DNA of 64,000 nt. Origin: Pseudomonas sp. B28(2017) (GTDB taxonomy: Bacteria > Pseudomonadota > Gammaproteobacteria > Pseudomonadales > Pseudomonadaceae). The notes under the pieces are model-generated. The model ran no database searches and was not told the origin of the DNA. It saw only the letters and a program-made list of their open reading frames with translations. The DNA is taken from NCBI RefSeq assembly GCF_002113025.1, contig NZ_NEJH01000009.1:152951-216950 (forward strand), read 5' to 3'. Both the position numbers and the translations under genes were made by a program. Below are positions 34,612 through 43,102 of the stretch, one piece after another (position 1 is the first letter of the stretch; each line of letters starts with the position of its first letter).

Positions 34612-34688
34612 CCCCTTCGCGAGCAGACTCGCTCCCACATTGAATATTCGGTGCCCCCCCTGTGGGAGCGAGCCTGCTCGCGAAGGGG
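34612..34688. repeat. REPIN between pqqB and pqqC
   Basis: Two 28-bp arms, CCCCTTCGCGAGCAG-CTCGCTCCCACA type at 34612-34639 and its complement at 34661-34688, match at 27 of 28 positions around a 21-bp centre containing TTGAATATTC. Confidence 0.92.
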
Positions 34689-34695
34689 CTATCGA

Positions 34696-35610
34696 CTACA
34701 ACTCAATACCCATGCCGTCATAAGCCACTTCGATCCCCCGCCGCTCCAGCAGTGCCCGCTCGGCCGAGTTTTCATCAAGGATCGGATTGGTGTTGTTGAT
34801 GTGAATCAGCACCTTGCGCTGACGGTTGAAACCCTCCAGCACTTCAAGCATCCCGCCGGGGCCGCTTTGTGCAAGGTGCCCCATTTCGCTGCCCAGGCTC
34901 TGGCCGACTTCGCAGAGACGCATCTCATCGTCTCGCCACAGGGTGCCGTCCAGCAGCAGGCAATCGGCACGCTGCATCCAGCCCAGCACTTCATCGTCGA
35001 TTCGGCCGAGGCCCGGTGCATAGAACAGCGAGGCGCCGTTGCGCAGGTCTTCAATGAACAGGCCAATGGTGTCGCCCGGTTGCGGGTTGCCGCGATTGGG
35101 CGAATACGGCGGCGCGTTGCTTACCAGGGGAATCGCGCGAAATTGCAAATGCTCGCAGGCCGGGATGCCGAACGGCTGGCGATCGAGGCCGACCGGTTGC
35201 CATTGCAATCCGCCGTTCCAATGCCCAAGCATCTCGAACAACGGGAAACCACTGCTCAGGTCCTGATGCACGCGCTCGGTGCACCACACCGCATGCGGGC
35301 AGCCTTCGCGCAGACTGAGCAAACCGGTGCAATGGTCGATCTGGCTGTCCAGCAGCACGATGCCGGCGATGGCGCTGTCACGCAGTCGCCGCGCCGGTTG
35401 CAAGGGCGCAAAACTCTCGAGTTGCGCGCGAATGTCCGGTGAAGCGTTGCACAGCACCCAGGCCACACCGTCGTCACTCAGGGCAATCGACGACTGCGTA
35501 CGGCGCTGTGCCTGGAGGCTGCCATTGCGCACGCCGGCGCACTGGCGGCAATTGCAGTTCCACTGGGGGAAGCCACCGCCGGCTGCGGAACCGAGAACGC
35601 GGATGTACAT
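34696..35610 (-). CDS. pqqB: PqqB, metallo-beta-lactamase-fold PQQ biosynthesis protein
   Basis: 304 residues from ATG 35610, the family length. N-terminal MYIRVLGSAAGGGFPQWNC is characteristic, with the CNCRQC zinc site, the modified metal motif LLDSQIDHCTGLL, and HINNTNPILDENS at the end. It hydroxylates a tyrosine-derived intermediate. The upstream gap to pqqA is 55 bases, so it is cotranscribed with it. Confidence 0.96.
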   Translation of the reverse strand: MYIRVLGSAAGGGFPQWNCNCRQCAGVRNGSLQAQRRTQSSIALSDDGVAWVLCNASPDIRAQLESFAPLQPARRLRDSAIAGIVLLDSQIDHCTGLLSLREGCPHAVWCTERVHQDLSSGFPLFEMLGHWNGGLQWQPVGLDRQPFGIPACEHLQFRAIPLVSNAPPYSPNRGNPQPGDTIGLFIEDLRNGASLFYAPGLGRIDDEVLGWMQRADCLLLDGTLWRDDEMRLCEVGQSLGSEMGHLAQSGPGGMLEVLEGFNRQRKVLIHINNTNPILDENSAERALLERRGIEVAYDGMGIEL

Positions 35611-35665
35611 GGCAGATGCTCCGGAAGGCAGGCCCGGCCAACGCATCGGCTGGCCGGGTGATCAA

Positions 35666-35737
35666 TCAACGGTTGGCGAAATACATCGTCACTTCGAAGC
35701 CAATGCGCAGATCGGTAAACGCAGGTTTAGTCCACAT
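35666..35737 (-). CDS. pqqA: PqqA, PQQ precursor peptide
   Basis: A 23-residue peptide starting MWTKPAFTDLRIG on the minus strand from ATG 35737. The crosslinked residues are Glu15 and Tyr19, in FEVTMYF, in the exact spacing needed for PQQ. It is the peptide scaffold consumed by PqqE. AGGAAT-type ribosome site precedes it. A candidate ErbR half-operator lies 69 bases upstream. It is too short for most gene finders. Confidence 0.97.
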   Translation of the reverse strand: MWTKPAFTDLRIGFEVTMYFANR

Positions 35738-35805
35738 GGGTCATTCCTCTTCTTGTGCCCGGGTGATTCCGGTAATGCCATTAATGCACGGGGCGTCGAG
35801 TGCCC

Positions 35806-35817
35806 GAATGCTACTTT
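35806..35817 (-). promoter_or_regulatory. Candidate ErbR half site upstream of pqqA
   Basis: CGAATGCTACTT on the plus strand is identical to the left part of the operator-like repeat before the FIST gene (52106-52117). It sits 69 bases before the pqqA start. Only the left half of the inverted repeat is preserved. Confidence 0.4.
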
Positions 35818-35882
35818 CGAAGGAGCTTTGGGGGTGATTTGGTAGGGGGTGTTTCGCAAGTTTCCAGAGCCCCACGTCCTCA

Positions 35883-35906
35883 TGTGGGAGCAAGCTCGCT
35901 CCCACA
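35883..35906. repeat. REP element between exaC and pqqA
   Basis: TGTGGGAGC and GCTCCCACA form perfect 9-bp arms around AAGCTC. Confidence 0.85.
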
Positions 35907-35929
35907 GGTTTTTCAGTGTTCTTGCGAAA

Positions 35930-37450
35930 TCAGAAGAACCCCAGCGGATTGATGTCGTAGCTCACCAGCAGGTTTTTGGTCTGTTGATAGTGATCGAGCA
36001 TCATCTTGTGGGTTTCCCGACCGACGCCGGACTTCTTGTAGCCACCAAACGCCGCGTGCGCCGGGTACAGGTGGTAGCAGTTGGTCCACACACGACCGGC
36101 CTTGATCGCCCGGCCCATTCGGTAGGCGCGGTTGATGTCGCGGGTCCACAGGCCGGCGCCGAGGCCGAACTCGCTGTCGTTGGCGATGGCCAGGGCTTCA
36201 GCCTCGTCCTTGAAGGTGGTGACACCCACCACCGGGCCGAAGATTTCTTCCTGGAACACGCGCATCTTGTTGTGCCCCTTGAGCAGCGTTGGCTGGATGT
36301 AATAGCCGCTGGACAGGTCGCCCTCCAGGCGTTCGGCCGCACCACCGGTGAGCAGCTCGGCGCCCTCCTCCCGTGCGATGGTCAGGTACGAGAGGATCTT
36401 GTCGTACTGCTGCTCGGAAGCCTGGGCGCCGACCATGGTCTCGGTGTCCAGCGGGTTGCCGCGCTTGATCTTGACGATCTTCTTCATCACCTCGGCCATG
36501 AACGGCTCGTAGATCGACTCCTGCACCAGTGCCCGGGACGGGCAGGTGCAGACTTCGCCCTGGTTGAAGAACGCCAGCACCAGGCCTTCGGCGGCTTTTT
36601 CGATGAACGCAGGCTCCGCGCTCATGATGTCTTCGAAGAAGATGTTCGGCGACTTGCCGCCCAGTTCGACGGTGCTGGGAATGATGTTCTCGGCGGCGCA
36701 ATGCATGATGTGCGCGCCCACCGGGGTCGAACCGGTGAAGGCGATCTTGGCGATGCGCTTGCTGGTGGCCAGCGCTTCACCGGCTTCGCGACCGAAGCCC
36801 TGGACGATGTTCAGTACGCCGGCCGGCAGCAGGTCGGCGATGAGCTCAGCGAAGACCATGATCGACAGCGGCGTCTGCTCGGCCGGTTTGAGCACGATGC
36901 AGTTGCCCGCAGCCAGGGCCGGGGCGAGTTTCCAGGCGGCCATCAACAGCGGGAAGTTCCACGGAATGATCTGCCCGACCACGCCCAGCGGCTCATGGAA
37001 GTGATAGGCCGTGGTCAGCTCGTTGATCTCGGCGACGCCGCCTTCCTGGGCGCGGATGCAGCCGGCGAAGTAGCGGAAATGGTCGGCTGCCAGCGGCACG
37101 TCGGCGTTGAGGGTTTCGCGCACGGCCTTGCCGTTGTCCCAGGTTTCGGTGACGGCCAGGACCTCAAGGTTCTGCTCGATGCGATCGGCGATTTTCAGCA
37201 GCACCAGGGAGCGCTCCTGGGCCGAGGTCTTGCCCCAGGCGTCGGCGGCGGCATGGGCAGCATCCAGGGCCTTGTCGATGTCGGCAGCGCTGGAGCGCGG
37301 GAATTCGGCAATCACTTCGCCGTTGACCGGCGAGGTATTGGTGAAGTACTCGCCATTGACCGGCGCGACGAATTCGCCGCCGATGAAGTTGCCGTAGCGC
37401 GGCTTGAAGGTAATGACGGCACCTGGGGTTCCGGGTTGTGCGTAGATCAT
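35930..37450 (-). CDS. exaC: NAD-dependent acetaldehyde dehydrogenase ExaC
   Basis: 506 residues, the length of ExaC/PedI/AcoD aldehyde dehydrogenases. Motifs: IPWNFPLLMAAWKLAPALAAGN, KPAEQTPL, the base Glu in STVELGGKSPN and the nucleophile Cys in FNQGEVCTCPSR. The C-terminus MMLDHYQQTKNLLVSYD is typical of this subgroup. It oxidises the aldehyde made by the PQQ dehydrogenase to a carboxylate in the cytoplasm. It lies between the PQQ dehydrogenase gene and pqqA, the order known from P. aeruginosa (exaA-exaB-exaC-pqqA) with the cytochrome displaced. A 7-bp hairpin (37474-37492) lies in its leader. Confidence 0.94.
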   Translation of the reverse strand: MIYAQPGTPGAVITFKPRYGNFIGGEFVAPVNGEYFTNTSPVNGEVIAEFPRSSAADIDKALDAAHAAADAWGKTSAQERSLVLLKIADRIEQNLEVLAVTETWDNGKAVRETLNADVPLAADHFRYFAGCIRAQEGGVAEINELTTAYHFHEPLGVVGQIIPWNFPLLMAAWKLAPALAAGNCIVLKPAEQTPLSIMVFAELIADLLPAGVLNIVQGFGREAGEALATSKRIAKIAFTGSTPVGAHIMHCAAENIIPSTVELGGKSPNIFFEDIMSAEPAFIEKAAEGLVLAFFNQGEVCTCPSRALVQESIYEPFMAEVMKKIVKIKRGNPLDTETMVGAQASEQQYDKILSYLTIAREEGAELLTGGAAERLEGDLSSGYYIQPTLLKGHNKMRVFQEEIFGPVVGVTTFKDEAEALAIANDSEFGLGAGLWTRDINRAYRMGRAIKAGRVWTNCYHLYPAHAAFGGYKKSGVGRETHKMMLDHYQQTKNLLVSYDINPLGFF

Positions 37451-37565
37451 GATGGGCCTCTGTCTGGGTCGGAGCCTGTCGTTCTGACAGGCGATGAGCC
37501 GATACTAGAGAGCCCCGTGTGCCAGACGAATGCATCGTTGGCAGGAGGGGCTCTCGTTATTTGGT

Positions 37566-37681
37566 CGTAGGAGCGAGCTTGCTCCGGGCGGTGTTCCGAC
37601 GATGGTCGTCAACGAAATCGCTGGGCACCTGACACCCCTCGGTGTTCTCAGGTTCATCGCGAGCAGGCTCGCTCCTACAGG
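37566..37681. repeat. REPIN between the PQQ dehydrogenase gene and exaC
   Basis: CGTAGGAGCGAGCTTGCTCC at the left and TCGCGAGCAGGCTCGCTCCTACAG at the right are opposed REP copies about 65 bp apart. Confidence 0.88.
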
Positions 37682-37692
37682 TTTGTGGTGGA

Positions 37693-39468
37693 TCAGTGTC
37701 TGGCGACGAGGTCCTTGGGCAGCTTGAAGGTCCAGAGCATGCCGCCCTGGTTGAAGTCCTTCACCCGCTTGGCCACTTCGCCCCCCCACAACGGTACGGC
37801 GCCGCCCCAGCCGGAGAGCACCGAGACATACTGTTCGCCGTCCATTTCCCAGGTCACGGGCGAGCCGAGCACACCGGAGCCGGTCTGGAACTCCCAGACC
37901 TTCTCGCCCGTCTTGGCGTTGAACGCCTGCAGGAATCCTTCAGGCGTACCGGTGAACACCAGGTTGCCCTTGGTGGTCAGCACCCCGCCCCACAGCGGCG
38001 CGTAGTTCTTGTGGCGCCAGACTTCCTTGCCGGTTTTCGGATCGATGGCCCGCAACACGCCGATGTAGTCTTCGTTCAATGGCTTGATGGTGAATCCGGC
38101 ACCGAGGAACGCCGCGCCTTTCTTGTAGGCGATGCCTTCGTTCCAGATGTCCATGCCCCATTCGTTGGACGGCACATAGAACAGCCCGGTGTCTTTGTTG
38201 TAAGCCATCGGCATCCAGTTTTTCGCACCGAGGAACGCCGGCGCCACGAAGACCGAACTGCCCTTGGCTTCGGAACCCGGGGCACCGGGACGGCTGGCTT
38301 CGTTGTAGATCGGCCGGCCGGTTTTATCCAGGCCGGTGGCCCAGGTGATCTTGTCCACGAACGGGAAGCCACGGATGAATTTGCCATTGGTACGATCCAG
38401 CACGTAGAAGAAACCGTTACGGTCGGCAGTGGCCGCTGCCTTGATCTCTTTACCGCCTTCGCTGTAATTGAACGACACCAGCTCGTTCACGCCGTCGTAG
38501 TCCCAACCGTCGTGGGGTGTGCTCTGGAAGTGCCACTTGATGGTGCCGTCATCCGGATTGAGTGCCAGGCGCGATGAGGAGTAGAGGTTGTCGCCAGGGC
38601 GCAGGTGCGAGTTCCACGGCGCCGGGTTGCCGGTACCGAACAGCAGCAGGTTGGTTTCCGGGTCGTAATAGCCGCCAAGCCAAGGGGCCGCGCCGCCGGT
38701 TTTCCAGAGATCGCCGGGCCAGGTCTTGCCCGCCTCGCCACCGGAGATGCCGTTTTCCACTGCTTTGCCGTCCTTGTAGACGTAACCCATATGGCCTTCG
38801 ACCGTCGGTCGGGTCCACAGCAGGTCACCGTTTTTCGGGTCGTAGGCCTCGATCTTGCCCACCACGCCGAACTCGCCACCGGCCACGCCGGTAATCAGTT
38901 TGCCGTTGATCACCAACGGCGCGGCGCTGATCGAGTAGCCGTCCTTGTGGTCGGCGACTTTCTTGCTCCAGACCACCTTGCCGGTGTCCTTGTTCAGCGC
39001 CACGAGCTTGGCGTCGAGGGTGCCGAAAATCACCAGGTCGCCATACAGCGCGACGCCACGGTTGATCACGTCGCAGCAGGGGCGTATGTCATCCGGCAGG
39101 CGCGCATCGTATTGCCAGAGCTTCTTGCCGGTGCGCGCATCCACGGCGAACACCCGCGAATAGGAACCGGTCATGTACATCACGCCGTCCTTGACCATCG
39201 GCTGCGCTTGCTGGCCACGCTGCTTTTCACCACCGAAGGAAAACGCCCAGGCCGGTCGCAGCTCCTTGACGTTGTCGACATTGAGGATGTCCAGCGGGCT
39301 GTAACGCTGGCCCTGGACACCCAGGCCGTTGGTCACGACCTGCTCGGGATTCTTCGGGTCCTGGAGAATGTCCTGGTCGGAAACCCCGGCCAATGCCTGG
39401 CCGGACAACAGCATGGCACTGAGCAGCAGGCTCAGGACGAAGGGCTGGCGACGTGCGGGTTGAGTCAT
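37693..39468 (-). CDS. pedH: PQQ-dependent alcohol dehydrogenase, lanthanide-type (PedH-like)
   Basis: 591 residues from ATG 39468 (GAGGAAG upstream); signal peptide ends near QALAG. Eight-bladed quinoprotein with tryptophan docking repeats, the vicinal Cys131-Cys132 disulfide, metal ligands near Glu199 and Asn281, and catalytic Asp323 in GWDYDGVNE. Asp325, two residues on, is the extra acidic ligand that marks lanthanide-dependent XoxF/PedH enzymes; calcium enzymes such as ExaA have Ser or Ala there. Length also fits PedH rather than the ~620-residue ExaA. It oxidises primary alcohols in the periplasm and passes electrons to the cytochrome c encoded at 42354. Metal use is inferred. Confidence 0.92.
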   Translation of the reverse strand: MTQPARRQPFVLSLLLSAMLLSGQALAGVSDQDILQDPKNPEQVVTNGLGVQGQRYSPLDILNVDNVKELRPAWAFSFGGEKQRGQQAQPMVKDGVMYMTGSYSRVFAVDARTGKKLWQYDARLPDDIRPCCDVINRGVALYGDLVIFGTLDAKLVALNKDTGKVVWSKKVADHKDGYSISAAPLVINGKLITGVAGGEFGVVGKIEAYDPKNGDLLWTRPTVEGHMGYVYKDGKAVENGISGGEAGKTWPGDLWKTGGAAPWLGGYYDPETNLLLFGTGNPAPWNSHLRPGDNLYSSSRLALNPDDGTIKWHFQSTPHDGWDYDGVNELVSFNYSEGGKEIKAAATADRNGFFYVLDRTNGKFIRGFPFVDKITWATGLDKTGRPIYNEASRPGAPGSEAKGSSVFVAPAFLGAKNWMPMAYNKDTGLFYVPSNEWGMDIWNEGIAYKKGAAFLGAGFTIKPLNEDYIGVLRAIDPKTGKEVWRHKNYAPLWGGVLTTKGNLVFTGTPEGFLQAFNAKTGEKVWEFQTGSGVLGSPVTWEMDGEQYVSVLSGWGGAVPLWGGEVAKRVKDFNQGGMLWTFKLPKDLVARH

Positions 39469-39576
39469 GACGGCTTCCTCTGCAATTTTTGTTATGCCCG
39501 GGAAATTTTCCCGGTCTGGTGCAGATTCTTGGGCGCCGCCGCCCTGGCAACAATTGCCCGCAATGTGGAGTTTTCT

Positions 39577-39590
39577 AGTTCCTTGGTAGC
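39577..39590 (-). promoter_or_regulatory. Candidate ErbR operator upstream of the PQQ dehydrogenase gene
   Basis: AGTTCCTTGGTAGC carries the TNCC-TT-GGTA inverted repeat (one mismatch) 109 bases before the start codon. The same motif occurs before three other units of this island. Confidence 0.5.
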
Positions 39591-39632
39591 GGGTCGAGTG
39601 AGATAGACACTCGATTTTGTGAATGACACCGG

Positions 39633-39740
39633 CCCCTGTAGGAGCGAGCCTGCTCGCGAAAAACGTCAGACCACCGCGTTCATCCAGGCAGCTCGCGTTA
39701 TCGTTAACGTCCATCGCGAGCAGGCTCGCTCCTACAGGGG
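39633..39740. repeat. REPIN with perfect 27-bp arms
   Basis: CCCCTGTAGGAGCGAGCC... at 39633-39659 is exactly complementary to 39714-39740. It lies 12 bases after the metallohydrolase stop and before the operator of the PQQ dehydrogenase gene. Confidence 0.93.
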
Positions 39741-39751
39741 ATCTGGGGCGA

Positions 39752-40687
39752 CTATTTGCTGGCGGAATCCACCCGCGTCATCTGCCCGCGCTCGTAACGC
39801 GGGTACAAATGACTGACGCTGCGAATCAGCTCGTATCGGTTCAGGTTGACCCCGGCGAAACGCTCGGGGATGGGGCTGCGGATCATCTCGGCCATGTCGC
39901 TGCCACTGGCGGCGCCGTCGCGCATAAGCTGATCGAGCCAGGTCAGGTAATCGCGCATCTGCTCGAAGGGTCGTGGATCGCTTGCCACCGGGCCATGGCC
40001 GGGTACGACAAGCGTCCAGGGCAAGCCTTGCAGGGTCGCGATGTCCGCCAGCCACACGGACAGCCCGGGACTGTTGGGCGTGGTCAGCGCCCGTTGATAA
40101 AACACCAGGTCCCCGGCAAACAGCACACCGGTTCGCTGGTCGAGAATAGCCAGATCCGCGCCCGTATGCCCACCCAGGCTCAGCAGACGCAAATCGTGAT
40201 TCCCAAAACTTTTCACACCGGGTGTGAGGGTCTGCGTCGGCAACACCACTTCGGTGCCACGCATCCAGTCCCCCACCAGCCGATACATGTTCTCGGCCAT
40301 GGCATCGCCCTGCTTTTTCAGCAGCTCGGCGGTGCCGGCCAATGCGCCGATCGGCACGTCGGTAAAAGCCTGGTTGCCCAGCACATGGTCAGGGTGATGA
40401 TGGGTCAGCAGAACCTGGACGACCGGCTTGTCCGTAGTGGCGGCAATGGCCCGGCGCATGGCCTCGCCATAACGCTTCGACGGTCCGGTATCGATGACCA
40501 CCACCCCGCGCTCAGTCACGATGAACGCGGTGTTGACGATGTTGCCACCGTTGCCCTTGGCGAAATTATCGGTGCTGCCCTCCAGCAACCAGGTGTCCTG
40601 GGCGATCTGCCGGGGCTTGAGCGAGTATTCGAGGTCGGCCAGGGTCGGCAGACTGACGCACAACACCATCAGCAGTATCCAGCGCAT
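39752..40687 (-). CDS. Quinoprotein relay system zinc metallohydrolase (MBL fold)
   Basis: 311 residues from ATG 40687 (GGAG six bases upstream). Signal peptide MRWILLMVLCVSLPTLA. The metallo-beta-lactamase zinc motif is H96-x-H98-x-D100-H101 (THHHPDH), with further ligands in GGHTG, AGDLVF and PGHG. It belongs to the metallohydrolases regularly found beside PQQ alcohol dehydrogenases and the SoxYZ-like carrier. The reaction is not known; an attack on a thiol-bound intermediate on the carrier is a reasonable guess. Confidence 0.88.
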   Translation of the reverse strand: MRWILLMVLCVSLPTLADLEYSLKPRQIAQDTWLLEGSTDNFAKGNGGNIVNTAFIVTERGVVVIDTGPSKRYGEAMRRAIAATTDKPVVQVLLTHHHPDHVLGNQAFTDVPIGALAGTAELLKKQGDAMAENMYRLVGDWMRGTEVVLPTQTLTPGVKSFGNHDLRLLSLGGHTGADLAILDQRTGVLFAGDLVFYQRALTTPNSPGLSVWLADIATLQGLPWTLVVPGHGPVASDPRPFEQMRDYLTWLDQLMRDGAASGSDMAEMIRSPIPERFAGVNLNRYELIRSVSHLYPRYERGQMTRVDSASK

Positions 40688-40703
40688 GCCACGCTCCTTT
40701 GAG

Positions 40704-41465
40704 TCAGGGAATCGATGCATCAAATTCATTGCCGCTGTTGTCCCGTAGTAACAGGCGCGTTTGCCCTGCCCCTACGATGTCGAAGGCCAGGTTGGGGTTT
40801 TCGCTGACGGCGGGAAACAGCTCCAGCCGGGCCAGCACCTGGTCGCTGCGGTCGCGCAGCTCGGCATGGTTGATGAAGAATTCCGGAATGCCGCTGACCA
40901 TGCCGTTGTCCATGGGATGGGCTACCTGCAAACGCAGACGGCTGAACTCGCCCCGGGAATAGCGCCCGCCGAGCACTTCGCCGATGTGCTCCTCCCATCC
41001 CGGCTGGCTGCGTACCACGCTCGGCGCGGTGCAACCGCCACCCGCCGCGTCGATCAGGGTCGAACCGACGTGCCACAAGCCGTCACGGGTCAACACCGCC
41101 GCGCGCAAGGGCGTGGCCTGTTCGATGCGAATGCGCAACGACAGCCAGGGCATAACGGAACCCAGCGGCTGGAAGTCGACGATTTTCGGTAAAGGGTTCA
41201 GCTCTGCCCAGGCGAGGATCCTCACCACCTCGCCATTGAACGCCCGGGCGTCGATTTCCAGCGGCACCTGCCGGGCATCTTCGGCAAACGGCGGCGCCAG
41301 CAACTTGACCCGATCATCGAAAACGAACGGTGCATTGCCAAGAAACTGCTTGTGATAGAACGTCCACATCACCGATGGCACCGGATCCTTGCCGGGATCG
41401 ATATCGGCGGCCTGTGCCGCCAGGCTCAACCAGCAGGCCAACAGACAACTCCCTCGCCATTTCAT
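40704..41465 (-). CDS. Quinoprotein dehydrogenase-associated SoxYZ-like carrier
   Basis: 253 residues. Signal peptide to AAQAAD, then a SoxY-like domain ending in the carrier cysteine C145 within DAAGGGCTAPS, followed by a SoxZ-like immunoglobulin fold (HPMDNGMVSGIPEFFINHAELR). In Sox systems the Cys on the SoxY arm carries sulfur intermediates; here it may carry a product of alcohol or aldehyde oxidation. It lies 16 bases before the metallohydrolase gene, its likely partner. Confidence 0.88.
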   Translation of the reverse strand: MKWRGSCLLACWLSLAAQAADIDPGKDPVPSVMWTFYHKQFLGNAPFVFDDRVKLLAPPFAEDARQVPLEIDARAFNGEVVRILAWAELNPLPKIVDFQPLGSVMPWLSLRIRIEQATPLRAAVLTRDGLWHVGSTLIDAAGGGCTAPSVVRSQPGWEEHIGEVLGGRYSRGEFSRLRLQVAHPMDNGMVSGIPEFFINHAELRDRSDQVLARLELFPAVSENPNLAFDIVGAGQTRLLLRDNSGNEFDASIP

Positions 41466-41474
41466 CGCCTGCTC

Positions 41475-42350
41475 CTATTGATACATCTCGGGCACGTCAT
41501 AACGCAGGCCGTAATGGCCGTAGATGGCCTTCACCGAGCCCTCGCGGATCAGGCCTTCGAGCGCCTCTTCCACGGCATAGGCCAGTTGACGGTTGCTTTC
41601 GTGCACCGCCATGCCGATTTCCCAAAGCTGCTTGCCCATGTTCGGGTAGGCGTTTTGCGCCAACGCCACTTGTGGGTCGGCGGCCAGGTGTACCTGCCAG
41701 TCGATCTCGCCGCGCATGGCCATCACCGCGTCAACCTCACCGGCCTTCATCGCGGCAAACGCCTGGGGCACGCCGGGATAGTGATGAGTCTTGCCGGCGA
41801 GCATGCCGTTGAACACCGAGGTCAGGTAGAACGACGGTACGCTGTCGACTTCGACGCCAATCGGGTGTTGCCCGAACACCGCGACGCTGGCGACCTTGTC
41901 CAGCCGCCGACGGTCATAGGCCACCTGCCATTGTTCGTTCTGGTACGGACCGAACATCACCACATGGCCATTTTCCAGTTCGCCGAACTCATTGCGCTTC
42001 TGCGCATAGTCACGGTCGTAGGGCACGCGCATCATCAGGTCGGCCAGTTGCTGGTTGTGCAAGGCACTGGCACGCCAGATGTAATCGCGCAGGTCGTCAT
42101 CGAGCTTTTCCCCGGCCGGTGCCCAGATCAGCGACAGGCGCACACCGAGTGCCTTGGCCAAGGCCTCGGCGAGTTCAACATCGACCCCCTGGGGCTTTCC
42201 GGCGCTTTCGAAACTGTAGGGGGCGAAGTCCTTGTAGACCGCCACCTTCAGCTCACCGGCGGCGATTATTTCGTCGTAGTTGCGAACCTGCGCCTGCACC
42301 GGCTGGCAGCACAACCACAGAGCGCTGATCAACACCGCGAGCAGGCGCAT
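41475..42350 (-). CDS. Quinoprotein dehydrogenase-associated periplasmic binding protein
   Basis: 291 residues. Signal peptide, then a family-3 solute-binding fold (AAGELKVAVYKDFAPYSFESAGKPQGVDVELAEALAKALGV ... EVDAVMAMRGEIDWQV). It is the MoxJ/XoxJ-like type coded beside PQQ dehydrogenases; for XoxJ a role in enzyme activation has been proposed. There is no transporter gene next to it in the same transcript. It starts four bases after the cytochrome gene ends. Confidence 0.88.
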   Translation of the reverse strand: MRLLAVLISALWLCCQPVQAQVRNYDEIIAAGELKVAVYKDFAPYSFESAGKPQGVDVELAEALAKALGVRLSLIWAPAGEKLDDDLRDYIWRASALHNQQLADLMMRVPYDRDYAQKRNEFGELENGHVVMFGPYQNEQWQVAYDRRRLDKVASVAVFGQHPIGVEVDSVPSFYLTSVFNGMLAGKTHHYPGVPQAFAAMKAGEVDAVMAMRGEIDWQVHLAADPQVALAQNAYPNMGKQLWEIGMAVHESNRQLAYAVEEALEGLIREGSVKAIYGHYGLRYDVPEMYQ

Positions 42351-42353
42351 GGG

Positions 42354-42815
42354 TCACTCCTCGACGTGCACAGTGTCCAGATAGGTGCGCACCGCCCACA
42401 GAGCTTCCTGGCTCAGGTAGTCGGCCATCTTCGGCATGTAGACCCGACCGTCGCGCACCGCGCCATGGCGTACCCGTTCGGCGAACCATTCATCGCCAGA
42501 CTCACCGACATCGAGCATGCGCAAGTCGGGGGCGATGCCGCCGGACTTGGCTTCCAGACCATGGCAGGCCGCGCAGTTCTGGGTATAGGCCGAGGCGCCG
42601 ATTTCCACTGCCTTGTCATGTTCCGGGGCGGTGCGATAAGGGTTTACCGCAGCCCAGCCGTCGGCATCGAGTTGCACACCCGCGTCCTTGACTGGCGTCA
42701 GTCCCTTGGTTTCCACGGCCTGGGGTACCACGTTGCCGTGGGCCCACACGGAACCTGCACTGATAAGACCGACCAGCAGCCCGGTCACGAGCAAGGCGTT
42801 GCGTTTTGTTGTCAT
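42354..42815 (-). CDS. exaB: Cytochrome c550 (ExaB/PedF type)
   Basis: 153 residues with signal peptide ending at VWA. One haem-binding motif C81-A-A-C84-H85 and a likely axial Met in VYMPKM (127 or 130). It takes electrons from the reduced PQQ dehydrogenase in the periplasm and passes them to a terminal oxidase. It is the first well-known gene of the leftward operon, here separated from the dehydrogenase by three accessory genes. Confidence 0.9.
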   Translation of the reverse strand: MTTKRNALLVTGLLVGLISAGSVWAHGNVVPQAVETKGLTPVKDAGVQLDADGWAAVNPYRTAPEHDKAVEIGASAYTQNCAACHGLEAKSGGIAPDLRMLDVGESGDEWFAERVRHGAVRDGRVYMPKMADYLSQEALWAVRTYLDTVHVEE

Positions 42816-42871
42816 TGTTCTGCCCTCACGATTGCACGCAAAACCTCTTGTCAGAGGCTATGGCGCTCATC

Positions 42872-43036
42872 TTAGAAAGCCCTGCGCACAGGCCCCATGC
42901 TGCTTTGGTGGTCGCCACCTACTCCCTTGGTCGTAAGGCGATCGGTGGACTCCGGACGCGGGCCGTGGAGCCGGTCGACGCCGATCAGGGTCAGGATCAG
43001 CAGAAACGGCAGGAGCAGTATTTTGACGATACGCAT
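42872..43036 (-). CDS. Small membrane protein upstream of cytochrome c550
   Basis: 54 residues from ATG 43036, placed by a strong GGAGGGG site seven bases upstream (43044-43050). One hydrophobic segment (residues 3-20, IVKILLLPFLLILTLIGV) is followed by a polar tail with RPESTDR and HQSSMGP. It lies 56 bases before the cytochrome start and directly after the divergent operator, so it should be the first cistron of the alcohol oxidation operon. I do not recognise a family. Confidence 0.6.
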   Translation of the reverse strand: MRIVKILLLPFLLILTLIGVDRLHGPRPESTDRLTTKGVGGDHQSSMGPVRRAF

Positions 43037-43102
43037 GGTCAATCCCCTCCAGATCAATGGCCGTGGTTGCCCATGCTAGAACTGCGCCGTACGTGGCGGG
43101 CT

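Noticed and set aside
37474..37492. 7-bp hairpin in the exaC leader as a riboswitch or attenuator
   Set aside because: A single short stem without a T run or alternative structure; not enough to call a regulatory RNA.
35849..37570. 573-codon plus-strand frame opposite exaC
   Set aside because: Antisense shadow of a GC-rich gene; exaC has full ALDH motifs.
41352..42875. 507-codon plus-strand frame opposite the cytochrome and binding-protein genes
   Set aside because: Spans several well-supported opposite genes; composition is that of an antisense frame.
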